Positions 41,381 to 52,997 of a stretch of DNA of 64,000 nt are shown piece by piece. The notes under the pieces were generated by a model. The model ran no database searches, had not been told where the DNA came from, and was given only the letters and a program-made list of their open reading frames with translations. Source of the DNA: Leptodactylus fallax. Its lineage: Eukaryota; Chordata; Amphibia; Anura; Leptodactylidae. The stretch is taken from positions 4,262,001 to 4,326,000 of the forward strand of contig CAMRHE010000132.1 in assembly GCA_947044405.1 (NCBI GenBank), written 5' to 3'. Both the position numbers and the translations under genes were made by a program. The first letter of the stretch is position 1. Each line of letters opens with the position of its first letter.

Positions 41381-42270
41381 TCATTGTTAACAGTCACCCT
41401 GCCTGTGATGATAATGAGATAACTGCTGAGAAGTGATCTCTATAGAACAGGAAATGGGGTTTAATTGTTTCATGGTTTTTGGAATTTTTTTTAATATAAT
41501 GACAAAACTTTAGATAAGAAAAAAACATCACCAAAGGTTCTTTAAAAATATGTTCAACATAAAAACTGTATATAACCAATAGGTAATTTTCTGACGACAC
41601 ATTCCCTTTAAGTATTGAATACTGCACAAAGTGGCGAATGGCATTAGAACAATGACAAGTGGCTTTGTAGCAATCATTATTACTAATTACATACCGGGGT
41701 GTCAGTGCCCTGTATTAAGGGTGTTTTGCTCTTTCTGTAAGAGAACATGGATTTTTTTTTTTATCCTGCTGAACAATTTCAATTTTGCACCGGCTCAGAG
41801 TTGATGGTCTTTAGATCTTTGACCTGTTTGGTCTCTTGGAGGAAAAGAATATTTCTTTGTGCTTTCTGAACAATGTCATTAAATATTAGACAGCTTTTCT
41901 TCAGTTTATAGTAAAGAAAAAAATGGAAAATTTAGCTTTAATGAAAAGGATGTTTTAAGACTGTTTGATCACTTGTCTGGCACATACAGGACCCTGTGGT
42001 CAGATTTATTACATTTAGTGATGGTAATTTAATTTATTTTCCTTGAGGAGTTTCTGTAGCTTCTTGAAAACTTGACACACGTCATTACAGAAGTGATATA
42101 GGTGAGATACAGCTGACAGCAGACATCATGATGACCTTACAGTCATGGGTGCTTTATTCTATTTAGTCCGCATTACTGTCAAGCCAAAGGATATATTCAC
42201 ATGTTGAACATTTGTTTCAAAAATTTCTATGATTGTCCAGTTTATTTGAATGGGGTTTGCAGAAATACAT
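41381..42270. other. Intergenic, nothing recognised
   Basis: AT-rich, non-coding; no clear repeat ends. Confidence 0.4.
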
Positions 42271-42273
42271 GTA

Positions 42274-42398
42274 CAGTGATGTGCAAAAGTTTTAGGCAGG
42301 TAGGTGTGTGGGTGTGGGTGTGTGTGTGTGTGGGGGGGGGATGCTGAAAAGTGAGAATGCTTTCAGAAATAGGCAAGTGAGTATTTTGATCCTACTGG
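42274..42398 (+). mobile_element. Truncated Tc1-like end, same family as 27.8 kb
   Basis: TA at 42272-42273, then cagtgatgtgcaaaagtttt and aggcaggt, a (GT)n stretch at 42302-42333, and gagaatgctttcagaaatag as in the 27.8- and 31.4-kb copies. It stops where the next repeat begins at about 42399. Confidence 0.7.
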
Positions 42399-42545
42399 CA
42401 GTAGCGTCACTAAAGTCTCGTGGGCCCGAGTGCAAATTTTTGTCTGGGGCCCCCTACCCCCTTCCTAGAGCGAATTCTTGATAGTAGCGGTTACAGGCGC
42501 TGAATCGATATCTCAGATACTTGAAAGGGGTACAGCTTTAATACC
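42399..42545 (+). repeat. Element head module (CAGTrGCGTmACTAAAGTC)
   Basis: Shares about 140 bp with 59550-59690: gcgtcactaaagtctcgtgg, ccctagagcgaattcttgat, cgatatctcagatacttgaa. The first bases look like a hAT-type end. Here it leads into the 31-bp minisatellite. Confidence 0.7.
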
Positions 42546-42599
42546 CACAACTGCAGTTATCAAGAATACGGTGAGTGACCAGTGCAGCATCCGACATGT

Positions 42600-43065
42600 A
42601 AACAATACTGGGGCAGTATTACGTGCTCTGCAGTGGACCCCACACAGTATTACGTGCTCCACAGTTGACCCCAAACAGTTTTACGTGCTCCACAGTGGCC
42701 CCCCAACAGTATTATGTGTTCCATAGTGGCCCCTAAACAGTATTACGTGCTCCACAGTGGCCTTCAAACAGTATTACGTACTCCATAGTAGCCCCCAAAC
42801 AGTATTATGTGTGCCACAGTGGCCCCCAAACAGTATTACGTACTCCATAGTGGTGCCCAAACAGTATTACGTGCTCCACTGTGGCCCCCACACAGTATTA
42901 TATGCTCCACGGTGGCCCCCACAAAGTATTATGTGCTCACCAGTGGCCCCCACACAGTATTATATGCTCCACAGTGTCCCCCACACAGTATTATATGCTC
43001 ACAGTGGCCCCCACACAGTATTATGTGCTCACCAGTGAACCCCACACAGTATTAAGTGCTCACAG
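42600..43065 (+). repeat. Minisatellite A, about 31-bp unit, ~15 copies
   Basis: Units of cacagtattacgtgctccac followed by agtggccccca. Its reverse complement is the unit at 58185-58385 and 60600-61990. The open frames across it are artefacts of the repeat. Confidence 0.85.
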
Positions 43066-43069
43066 TGCC

Positions 43070-43270
43070 CACCCCCCCCCAGAGCCTGAACCCCCCATTC
43101 CCCCCTCTTGCTCACACACAGCCTACACCCCCATATACCCCTCTTGCCCATACACAGCCTGCAACCCCATGTCACCCTCTTGCTCACACACAGCCTACAC
43201 CCCCATTCCCCCCGCTTGCTCACATACAGCCTGCACCCCCATTCCCTCCTCTTGCTCACACTCTGCCCAG
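43070..43270 (+). repeat. Minisatellite, about 37-bp unit, ~5 copies
   Basis: Units contain cttgctcacacacagcctac followed by acccccattcccccc. Adjoins minisatellite A. Confidence 0.8.
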
Positions 43271-43334
43271 GACAGGTGAATATAAGTATTTTTTTATTTT
43301 TATACACCTCCCCTGGACTGGCATCAATTTTAAC

Positions 43335-44961
43335 CAGTGCCTTGCGAAAGTATTCGGCCCCCTTGAACTTTTCAACCTTTTGCCACATTTCAGGCTTCAA
43401 ACATAAAGATATAAAATTTAAATTTTTTGGTGAAGAATCAACAACAAGTGGGACACAATTGTGAAGTGGAACGAAATTTATTGGATATTTTGAACTTTTG
43501 TAAAAAATAAAAAACTGAAAAATGGGGTGTGCCAAATTATTCGACCACCTTAAGTTAATACTTTGTAGCGCCACCTTTTGCTGCGATTACAGCTGCAAGT
43601 CGCTTGGGGTTTGTCTCTATCAGTTTTGCACATCGTGAGACTGAAATTCTTGCCCATTCTTCCTTGGAAAACAGCTGGAGCTCAGTGAGGTTGGATGGAG
43701 AGCGTTTGTGAACAGCAGTTTTCAGCTCTTTCCACAGATTCTCGATTGGATTCAGGTCTGGACTTTGACTTGGCCATTCTAACACCTGGATACATTTATT
43801 TGTGAACCATTCCATTGTAGATTTTGCTTTATGTTTGGGATCATTGTCTTGTTGGAAGATAAATCTCCGTCCCTGTCTCAGGTCTTTTGCAGACTCCAAC
43901 AGGTTTTCTTCCAGAATGTTCCTGTATTTGGCTCCATCCATCTTCCCATCAATTTTAACCATCTTCCCTGTCCCTGCTGAAGAAAAGCAGGCCCAAACCA
44001 TGATGCTGCCCCACCATGTTTGACAGTGAGGATGGTGTGTTCAGGGTGATGAGCTTTGTTGCTTTTACGCCAAACATATCGTTTTGCATTGTGGTCAAAA
44101 AGTTCAATTTTGGTTTCATCTGACCAGAGCACCTTCTTCCACATGTTTGGTGTGTCTCCCAGGTGGCTTGTGGCAAACTTTAAACAAGACTTTTTATGGA
44201 TATCTTTGAGAAATGGCTTTCTTCTTGCCACTCTTCCATAAAGGCCAGATTTGTGCAGTGTACGACTGATTGTTGTCCTATGGACAGACTCTCCCACCTC
44301 AGCTGTAGATCTCTGCAGTTCATCCAGAGTGATCATGGGCCTCTTGGTTGCATCTCTGATCAGTCTTCTCCTTGTTTGAGATGAAAGTTTAGAGGGACGG
44401 CTGGGTCTTGGTAGATTTGCAGTGGTCTGATACTCCTTCCATTTCAATATGATCACTTGCACAGTGCTCCTTGGGATGTTTAAAGTTTGGGAAATCTTTT
44501 TGTATCCAAATCCGGCTTTAAACTTCTCCACAACAGTATCACGGACCTGCCTGGTGTGTTCCTTGGTCTTCATGATGCTCTCTGCGCTTTAAACAGAACC
44601 CTGAGACTATCACAGAGAAGATAAATTTATACGGAGACTTGATTACACACAGGTGGATTATATTTATCATCATCAGTCATTTAGGACAACATTGGATCAT
44701 TCAGAGATCCTCACTGAACTTCTGGAGTGAGTTTGCTGCACTGAAAGTAAAGGGGCCGAATAATATTGCACACCCCACTTTTCAGTTTTTTATTTTTTAC
44801 AAAAGTTTAAAATAACCAATAAATTTTGTTCCACTTCACAATTGTGTCCCACTTGTTGATTATTCACCAAAAAATAAAAATTTTATATCCTTATGTTTGA
44901 ACCCAGAAATGTGGCAAAAGGTTGAAAAGTTCAAGGGGGCCGAATACTTTTGCAAGGCACT
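43335..44961 (-). mobile_element. Tc1-like transposon, CAGTGCCTTGCGAAAGTATTC family, nearly intact
   Basis: Left cagtgccttgcgaaagtatt, right aatacttttgcaaggcacta; inverted repeats of about 200 bp (caacaagtgggacacaattg at both sides). TATATA follows on the right; the left TA is not clean. Minus-strand transposase with one frameshift. It has inserted beside minisatellite A and its companion repeat. Confidence 0.92.
43555..44573 (-). pseudogene. Tc1-like transposase with a single frameshift
   Basis: ATG 44573 opens MKTKEHTRQVRDTVVEKFKA with HTH segments GFGYKKISQTLNIPRSTVQ and MITLDELQRSTAEVGESVH. D in [13 protein letters not shown] in [14 protein letters not shown] in [16 protein letters not shown] one-base loss near 44008-44012, inside the conserved KHGGG.IMVW region, shifts the frame; the rest then reads through MVWACFSSAGTGKM to GGATKY and TAA at 43555-43557. 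One base away from about 339 codons, full length for the family. Confidence 0.92.
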
Positions 44962-44989
44962 ATATATATATATATATCTATGTCACTGC

Positions 44990-45220
44990 GCTCATTGACA
45001 GCCACAGTAAAAAAAAAAAAAAAATTCTCCCCTGAAAGAGGCTGTTGGTGAGGGGTTAAAAGCAACCAGTAGCCAGCAAGGCACAACACATAGGGAAGGG
45101 ATGGATGGATTGATTGATTGATGGATGGAGGATGGCAGAGAAGAATGGAGAGTTGCAGAGATGGATGGAGGATGGCAGAGGAGGATGGAGGTTGGCTGGT
45201 AGAGGTGGATGAATGGAGTG
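44990..45220. repeat. GGAT-rich simple repeat / minisatellite
   Basis: Repeats of gatggatggaggatggcaga with variants, after a poly(A) run at 45009-45024. Confidence 0.75.
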
Positions 45221-46719
45221 GCCACAAATCACTATATATAGCACCAATCACTGCCGGATGCCGGCTCTGAGATTTGATAGGCAAATATCACCAGCGTTGC
45301 GGAGGGGGGGGGTGGATCATGACCCAGTGACCATGAGAAGATTTCTTCTGTCCAGTACATCGCTAAGGAGTTAAAGATTGCGCCCCTTTGGGAACTGAGC
45401 AGGTACCAGGAAATTACATCATGTCTGTTGGTCACATGGCAATAGCACATCTCCATCCCATTAAAACGAATAGTACTGAACTGTAGCTTGGCCACGTGAC
45501 CAATGGACATGATGTCGGTTTTGGAGAAGAAGAAATGATGATCGGACCCTGTGTGGTTCAAGTCCTTTATGGGGTCTGAAAAAAAATAAAAAGTAAAAAA
45601 ATATTAAAATTTACATCACCCCCTTTCACTAGATTCTAAATAAAAATAAATTAAAGCAAGCACATACACATTAGGTATCCCTGTATCAAAAATGCCCGAA
45701 TTACAACCATATAAAGAAATTTTTACCATATGGTGAGGTGTAGACAGCACATTAACCCTAAAATCTCACTTCGATTTTACAATTACAGTAAAACAAATCG
45801 TTCAGAGACCACCTCCATGCTGTAACCTTCTTCTTCACACCACCGGTAGAGAACAATACATCTAACACTTCTCTAATTGTGAATAAATGTTGTTTGTCAT
45901 TTACATCATCAGACTTCACACACTATTATCATCCCTGGAAACACCGCAATTACACCTCCTTAGGAAACATACTGTAACCTATATGTCTGGAAATATCCGA
46001 CTAATTTGGCTTGTCCAGTACTAAGTGCTATTAAATCAGACCAGTTTCTGCATTGATAACTGTGTAATTTAAAGGGGATGTCCATCTGATAAAAATGATT
46101 TAGAAGAGGTTCAAGATGGCAGACAAAGAAATCATACTGCGCTAACTGATACCCATGATATTCCATTGTGATGATTTGCTGGCCTCTGACCAACCTCTAC
46201 TTCCTGCTCCCTTTTCTAAATAATATTACCCAGACCACCTTTAATAACTAAAAATGCAAAAAGCATTTCCCCAGTTCAGAGATATCCATGTTAATACTTG
46301 TCACCAGTAGACACCTCTGAACAGGAGTGTGAATTCTGTGTCACTTATAGAATTTGCTTGGGATTAAGGAGAAAGCAGAAGACCCGAACAATGGAGAGGC
46401 GAACCGCTAAAGCAGCGGTAACAAACGGTGTCGGATAGACCCAATTAACTATTATGGTGGAATAATCAGGTGTCCATCGTTTTTATACTGAAACTGGCAG
46501 GTGAAAAATTCTGATGTCAACTCTGGAGGCCAGAAGAGCATGGGGAGCAGTGTTGGAACCCCTGGGCCTCCGCTAATTATACTCTGAGGGTCTGAAGAGA
46601 CCCCAGAGTATAATAATAGTTTGTGGGTGACGAACCCCAAAATTTCCCCTAAAACCCCCGAAATTGTTAGAAAATACCGAAGTATGTGTGATTTTTTAAA
46701 TTTTATTAATGCAAGGGCT
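45221..46719. other. Intergenic, repeat fragments
   Basis: Fragments of TTAA-type MITEs near 45400-45560 and 46067 (ttaaaggggatgtccat). At 46576-46612, attatactctgagggtctga with its inverted partner agaccccagagtataata matches a module at 60515-60542. No gene. Confidence 0.4.
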
Positions 46720-47030
46720 ACTCTGGACATTATACTGTGTGGAGGGCCACTATGAGACATTATACTGTATGAGGGTCACTATGGGACATTATACTTTATG
46801 TATGGGCCACTATACTTCTTGGATATTCACTCTTGAAAATTATACTGTATAGGGTCCAGTATGAGTCATTATACTATTTGGGAGTCACTATGGGACATTA
46901 CATTGCATGGATGGCTACTATGGGACATTATACTAAGTGGAGGGCTGCCATGAGACATTATACTACGTAGAGGAATGATATGGGACATTATACTGTGTGG
47001 GGGCTGCTATGGGACATTATTCTGTCCCAG
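46720..47030 (+). repeat. Minisatellite A, diverged array
   Basis: About ten units of gggacattatactgtgtgga then gggccactat, orientation opposite to 42600-43065 and the same as 60600-61990. Confidence 0.75.
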
Positions 47031-47999
47031 GGATCTTTGGGTGCAATTCTGTCCCAAAGACTCCATGGTACTACTTCTTTTTCCATTTCCCTGTATAGAC
47101 ACTGCACAGTGCCACTTCTCCTGTCCTGTATACTGGGTGTAATTTTCAGAGACGTCAACCTGGGAGAGCCCTTCACAGGATTCATGGTAATTGTGGGAGT
47201 GGCCTTTCTAAAAGGGCTCAGTTACATATATCCAGAACCCATATAATAAGATCAGACCCCAGATTGTTAGTGGTTAATTAAAATAAACAATTGCCCCATT
47301 TTTGTTTATGACATTTTATTGAACATATTGAAAATTTTTTTTTATTGATTTGTAATAATTTAACTATTATACATTCTTATATACTCTGTTTCCTGGATGC
47401 AAATCCTGGCTTACAACTAATGAAAAAAAAAAAGAATAAGGTTAAACTTTAAATTGATAGATGAAGTTACTGGTTGGGGGAACCCGAAAGCCAGGAGAAT
47501 CTCGGCTTAGATGGCATGTCAGCTAGTTGGCATTTTCAGTATCTGCTTCTATCCTTTAGATATGCACAGTACCACTTCTCTCCTCTATATTCATACTTGG
47601 TATTTGGTCCGTATGTCATTTTATCTTGGAGTCTGAAATTATTTTGTGGTGTAGAGTCTATTCCCTGTTTGGGGGTATAGTGTTTGTATTTCTGTCTTTT
47701 GTGGGGTCTTGTCTGAAGTCTGTTTTAATTTGAGATCTAGGGCTGTGTTCTTACAGTATATTGCAGCCAAAACTCTGTAGATCATGCACAGTATGTAAAT
47801 AGGTTTTGCAGGTAATCTGCAGTTTTACCCATAAAACATCAGGTAAAATATTGCTACTGAGAGAGGTCAGTGTAGTAGTCTTGTGTAAAATATAGAGGGG
47901 TCTTGCATTATTATTGTAGGGAGCCCAACATTTTTATTGAAGAGAATTGCACTATTTTGAACAGAATTGTTGACCTGCAACTGAAGCTTCTAACGTTGT
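47031..47999. other. Intergenic, nothing recognised
   Basis: Non-coding; 47022-47064 has cagggatctttgggtgcaat within an imperfect ctgtccca repeat, probably the end of the preceding array. Confidence 0.35.
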
Positions 48000-48444
48000 T
48001 TAAAGAGGACCTTTTCCCAGCTTCACCAATTCTTAGCATCTGTTAATAGGCGCCGCACCTCTGATTCCAGCACAATTGGAGTTTTCTCTCTAGCCTCCAC
48101 CATTCCTGAGCAACAAGCACAGTTAGTGTTGGTGCCTGATGTGCTATTTAGGCTCTGTAATGTCAGAAGGGCGGTGTCAGGCTGGGGGCGTGATTCAGAG
48201 CTCCAATCAGAGGCAGCCAGTGTGAGAGCTCAGAATCACAGCCCTTGTCTGCTCCTGCCTGACACCGCCCTCCTGACAGTACAGAGACTAAATAGTATAT
48301 CAGGCACCAAAACTAACAGCATTGATTGCTCAGGAATGGTGGGGGCTAGAGAAAAAATTCCAACTATCCCAGAATCAGTGGAGCGGAGCCTATTAAATGA
48401 TGTAAAGAAATGGACTTGTTGGAGGTGGTGAAAGGTCCTCTTAA
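48000..48444. repeat. TTAAAGAGGACC MITE, uninterrupted copy
   Basis: TTAA at 48000-48003 and 48441-48444. Ends aaagaggaccttttccc and ggtggtgaaaggtcctc. Same family as 6585-7884 but without the nested element; the matching position here is at about cctattaaatgatg (48386). Confidence 0.85.
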
Positions 48445-48518
48445 AACACCCCAGCATTTCTTTCAGTTTACTGTATACGATGTGATAGCTCATGATACAT
48501 ATGGTATATAGAGCTATA

Positions 48519-48920
48519 CAGGGCCATTTTAATGCATTAGGGGGCCTTGTTCAAACCTTTTGAAAGTGGGCCTCCCAACATAATTTAATTTCCCCTGCCC
48601 AAGCTCCACATAAGGCCCTCTGCCCCCTCAACCACCAATGTTACAAAAAAAAAAAGCCAAAAAACAATGAATACTCACCTAACCGCGTTTCCACAGACCT
48701 GCAGGTTCTGGCTGTAATGATGTCAGCGGCTCAGTGCTCACTGCACTTCCCTGCCGCAGACATCATCAGTCAAAGGCTGAATAATGGAGCACGGAGCTGA
48801 CAGCTCTGTACTCCACTATTGTATTCAACCTTTATCTGTGTCCTAAGGACACAGATAGAGTTGAAATCACTGCCTGCCGCCCAGATCAGCTTTACAGCAT
48901 CCAAAATGACTGTTAAAAAA
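48519..48920. repeat. hAT-like end, CAGGGCCATTTTAATGCATT
   Basis: Begins cagggccattttaatgcatt; the copy at 55716 reads cagggccgttttaatacatt. The interior has a tactcaccta start to a GC-rich module. The right end is not identified. Confidence 0.5.
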
Positions 48921-49740
48921 TAGAGAAAACTGAAAACAAAATCATCTGTTTTTAGTAATTACTAGTAATAAAACTAATTATTTTAAAAGCTGATAGACAT
49001 TATTGCAGACCTGTTGCTTATAGCTGTATATCCATACAGAATAACTTTGTGTATGTCTTTCTTGACTTCCATCGTTGCGTTCTTTTTCTAGAAGAATCCC
49101 AACTTGTATTCTAATGAAGGACCTCCTTTGCTCTCAGTGCATGAGGGTCATTGTATTGTGAGAATATGTGCGTCTCTGTGTGTACTAAGGGTCGTGCATA
49201 ATTGCATTATAAACACCAAGCATGCACAAGACCTGGAAGATACAAGCAAGGCGCATGATGAATATTCATGTGCTTGCTGCTCTCAACATCATTATATTGG
49301 TGCACACTATGAATACTGTATACAATAGGGTCAATGAGCTTGTGATGGACATTTCTATGTGAAAATATCAGTAGGAGTGCGTTGTATAAAAGCCATAGAC
49401 CTGAATTACCATTACAGCAAAGGTCTACAGAACCAGAGTTCATTTACATGTAATGACTCATAAATGCATAATACTGTATATTAATATTGCCACATATACT
49501 AAATATTCTTTATGGATTATCATGCAGGAAACAGAGTCCAAGTACATACTCACCAGTGGAGGCTATGGCCATATGACCCTAGGTATTTGGCGCCGTCTAG
49601 CACCAATATACTAGAGAGTTATGTATTTCATTACAGATTCACATTGAAAACTCTGATCCCTGATTTACTGCAGATTTATAAAGACTTCCTACACCAGTCT
49701 TCATCTCCTCTGTGCCAGATTGAGATGAGCCTGATTTATT
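48921..49740. other. Intergenic, nothing recognised
   Basis: No gene or repeat end recognised. Confidence 0.35.
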
Positions 49741-49987
49741 AAAGGGGTTGTCTGAAACCCAAGTGTCATGGATACTGATGACCTTTTCACAGTATCAGAT
49801 TGGTGGGGGTCCGACACCTGGACCCAACACCGATCAGCTGATTCAGGTGCCGGAAGTTGTATACAAGGGCCAGAAACAGCTCTTCTTCTATTCGGATGAA
49901 TGGGAGCAGATTTGCAGTTCCTCAGCCCCAGAAGCTGTAGCGGTCATCAGTATCCTTGATGCCTGGATCTCAGACAACCCTCTAACA
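49741..49987. repeat. TTAA-type MITE spanning a duplication breakpoint
   Basis: Left ttaaaggggttgtctgaaac at 49739-49758, right gatctcagacaaccctctaa. The duplicated segment seen again at 63180 begins inside it, at 49853. Confidence 0.7.
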
Positions 49988-50664
49988 GCTTCTTCATAAC
50001 GTAGGTAAGTTTCTGTGCCAGCTATGTGTTGGCCTACATTTCAGCTATAATATACACCAGTTTTTGGCATAAATTATGCTAAATTTGTCGGACTGCAGGA
50101 GTCGAAATTTTGTGCGCCCACTTTTTCAGAATAGTGCTGTGGACAGTAGAACATGGCAAAAAGGTGCAAATGTTTGTGCAAAAACAGGTTTACAGAAATG
50201 TTTGAAACTTTTTCTTACATTCTGATGTATGGAGAATGATAATTTACCCCCAAGGTTCATTGGTAATGTAAGTATGACTTCTGTTTTTAATGCCATTGTG
50301 TACACATTTCTTTTAGAAACACACATTTTTACTGGCAGGATAAAATCTTGTCTTTTAAGTGTAAATTCACATGTAGCATATTTGTAAAATATGAAAAAGG
50401 GCCTTCAGAAATATATGTGCTTACCACCATAAACACACACAACATGAATATGGCTAATATGGGTAATCTGACACACGTTCAAGTTTATTAATGCAAAATC
50501 TTCTATATATTGAAGATAACCAGGAGGATTACCATCTGTCCTTAATAGGTTCCCAGTTCACATCCTATGTGACCAATACCTAGTTTTGGCTTCAGAAATT
50601 GCATAAATATAAATTGCAACTATTTTGGAAAGAAATGGTGAGTAGTCCTCTTATCAGAATATAA
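49853..50664. repeat. Segmental duplication, copy 1
   Basis: From gaagttgtatacaagggcc the sequence matches 63180-64000 to the window edge with roughly a dozen substitutions and three small indels (+3, +7 and -1 in the second copy). The offset changes from 13327 to 13336, exactly explained by the indels. Confidence 0.95.
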
Positions 50665-51420
50665 GGAGATGACTGTGTCAAGGGTCACCATAAGAAATCC
50701 CTGGGCCCTATACAGGCAATTGAACTCTATAATATGTTCTTCAGCCTCCATCTTTTACAGTATTGTGCATATGTGCTGGATACCTATAAAGGCTGCCAAC
50801 CAGATATGCATATCATCTCCTATCATGCAATGACTGGTGGACAGGTGAGATACTTTACCTAACACAAAGGCGAAGAATATCTCCTATATGTGTAGGAAGT
50901 GCACATCTTGACTTTTGGAGTAGACGACATTAGGCACGATTACTCATTTATCAGAATAATATATGGACACAGACACAAAGATGTAAGGGGTAAAAATAAC
51001 TATTTATTTCTAGTTAGTAGGGGAGGGGGATCGAGGCTGAGTTGATGTCAGTACTTAACCTATAGTAATAAAATAGTGTTTATTATTTTGAATATATTTT
51101 TACTGGTATTATCTAATATTTTAAGAAGCTAAACCTAAGAAAAGATAAAAAGAACAGATAAAAGGAGTTTATTATTTTTATATTTTTTTTACTAGTCAAG
51201 TATGTTAAGAAATGTTAGATTTTTTTAGTTAAACCTATTTTTTTCTTATATATATTCATCTTAAGTTACTGATATTACTATTTATATAATATATCAAAAA
51301 CACAAATTAAACTTATTTTTTATCTTTTTTATATATTTATACTATTATATATATTAACTATATTATGTTATTTATGTAAATACTTAGATAATAAATAAAA
51401 CTACAGTCAAAATACTTTAA
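50665..51420. other. Intergenic, AT-rich low complexity
   Basis: From about 51060 to 51420 the sequence is mostly A and T with long T runs. No gene recognised. Confidence 0.5.
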
Positions 51421-51430
51421 AGATTTAAGA

Positions 51431-51590
51431 ATTAAACCTATTTAAGGCTGAGTTGATCCAGAGGAAGGCGAAAACCCCCTTGAGGAAAGAGCCAATTGTC
51501 CTCATGTAAGGGGGGGAAATTCCTTCCTGACCCCAAAAATGGCGGTCAGAACTAGTCCCAGGATCAAAAGCCAATACCTAACCTATCAGA
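51431..51590 (+). repeat. 130-bp interspersed module, copy 1
   Basis: Contains gagttgatccagaggaaggc, agagccaattgtcctca, aattccttcctgacccc and caggatcaaaagccaata. Repeated at 51794-51935. Confidence 0.8.
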
Positions 51591-51605
51591 TTTATTTGCT
51601 ATGTT

Positions 51606-51609
<4 letters not shown>

Positions 51610-51642
<33 letters not shown>
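51610..51642. repeat. (AT)n microsatellite
   Basis: About 16 AT dinucleotides between the two 130-bp modules. Confidence 0.95.
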
Positions 51643-51645
<3 letters not shown>

Positions 51646-51793
51646 AGTACATAACCTACAATGTAACTAGTATGGAATTTTTTTTTTTTTTTTTGTATAT
51701 TTTTCTCATCTACATCATACAAAGCAAAAGCTATGTGTTCTATATTTATTTTATGTGAATAATTAGTTATTGCTTTTAAAGATCTATCTTTCT

Positions 51794-51935
51794 AAACCTA
51801 TTTAACGCTAAGTTGATCCAGAGGAAGGCAAAAACCTCCTTGAGGAATGAGCCAATTGTCCTCAAAGGGAAAAATTCCTTCCTGACCCCAAATATGGCAA
51901 TCAGAACAAGTCTCAGGATCAAAGCCAATATCTAC
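51794..51935 (+). repeat. 130-bp interspersed module, copy 2
   Basis: Matches 51431-51590 at agttgatccagaggaaggc, gagccaattgtcctca and aattccttcctgacccc. It runs directly into the TATC microsatellite. Confidence 0.8.
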
Positions 51936-51976
51936 ATCTATCGATCGATCTATCGATCTATCTATCTGTCTATCTA

Positions 51977-52018
<42 letters not shown>

Positions 52019-52100
52019 GTCTATCTATGTGTTTGTGCCTATACATATTTATGTGTCTATATTTCTATCTATATCTCTATACTTATATCTATCTATGTGT
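51936..52100. repeat. (CTAT)n microsatellite
   Basis: Tetranucleotide tract with variants (cgat, ctgt) and a decaying right side. An open frame rich in Ile/Tyr/Leu/Ser across it is an artefact. Confidence 0.95.
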
Positions 52101-52650
52101 ATGTGTCTATACTATGTGTATGTACTGTGAATATATAGGTGAGGTGTATAACTTACCTGGCCTGTGCTTGGAGTTGGAATATGTGCACAGGCCACTCTTC
52201 AGGAGAGGGTGATGTTTGATGCAGGCCAGATATTGAAGGATGTATCGTCAAGGTCCAGGCGACAACTTGGTGGAACATTTGCAGCATAAAGATGTGATAA
52301 AGAGGATGATGCAGGCAGCCGAGGTCTCATACAGCAGCAGAGGCATGGGTCAGGAGGCACAGAGTTCTGGGCATCAGGCACGGGCTGATCCTGCAAGATA
52401 CAATATGGAAATGTTAGTTGTAGCTATTCAGAATATAGAGAAGTGAGAAACTGTAACAAGGCGACTTGTATTCCTGATCAGATTTATAAAAGTGTGAATG
52501 TCTGCAAAGGTCTCATATATATTTTAAAATGGGTCTATATTACAAGTTTTTGAAAGTCTGGGATCCAAAATGTTGGCTGTATTTTATTGGTTGTCAGATT
52601 TACCAATAGCAGACATAACTAAGGAGTGGAAAAGACTTTTGTTATTTTTG

Positions 52651-52770
52651 AGGAAACGTTCTTTATTATAAATTTTCCCAATTATATAAAATTATATTAC
52701 AATGTATTTATCCATATATTGTAAATGAATTTGACATAATTGGGAAAGTTTATAATAAAGAACATTTCCT
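52651..52770. repeat. 120-bp near-perfect palindrome
   Basis: Arms start aggaaacgttctttattata and end tataataaagaacatttcct, with complementarity continuing toward the centre (ttacaatgtat/atattgtaa). On the minus strand it supplies AATAAA at 52662-52667, about 335 bp past the kinase stop, a possible poly(A) signal (inference). It could equally be a small MITE. Confidence 0.7.
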
Positions 52771-52997
52771 GTTGATATAGGTGTATAGATATGTATGTAT
52801 AGGTGTACATAGTGGATAATCACCAGATGGTCGTGGACTCCTTCACAGTCGAGATCTTTCCATCATACTAAGAAGAAGCAGAGACATAGTAACTGACAGG
52901 AGCAATGAGAATGAAGTACAGGAGGGAGAAGACCGAGGAACAGAAATGATCATCATTACATGGAAGCTCTAATGAATATCATCACTCGAGGAGGATC

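Noticed and set aside
42600..43065. Regular ~31-bp repeats as a possible CRISPR array
   Set aside because: There are no unique spacers between identical repeats, and the sequence is from a vertebrate genome.
42757..43279. Long overlapping open frames with repeated YYVLHSGP-like peptides
   Set aside because: They follow the minisatellite unit and occur in several frames; no start context or family.
44931..45284. Minus-strand open frames rich in Pro/Ser/His
   Set aside because: Derived from the GGAT-rich simple repeat.
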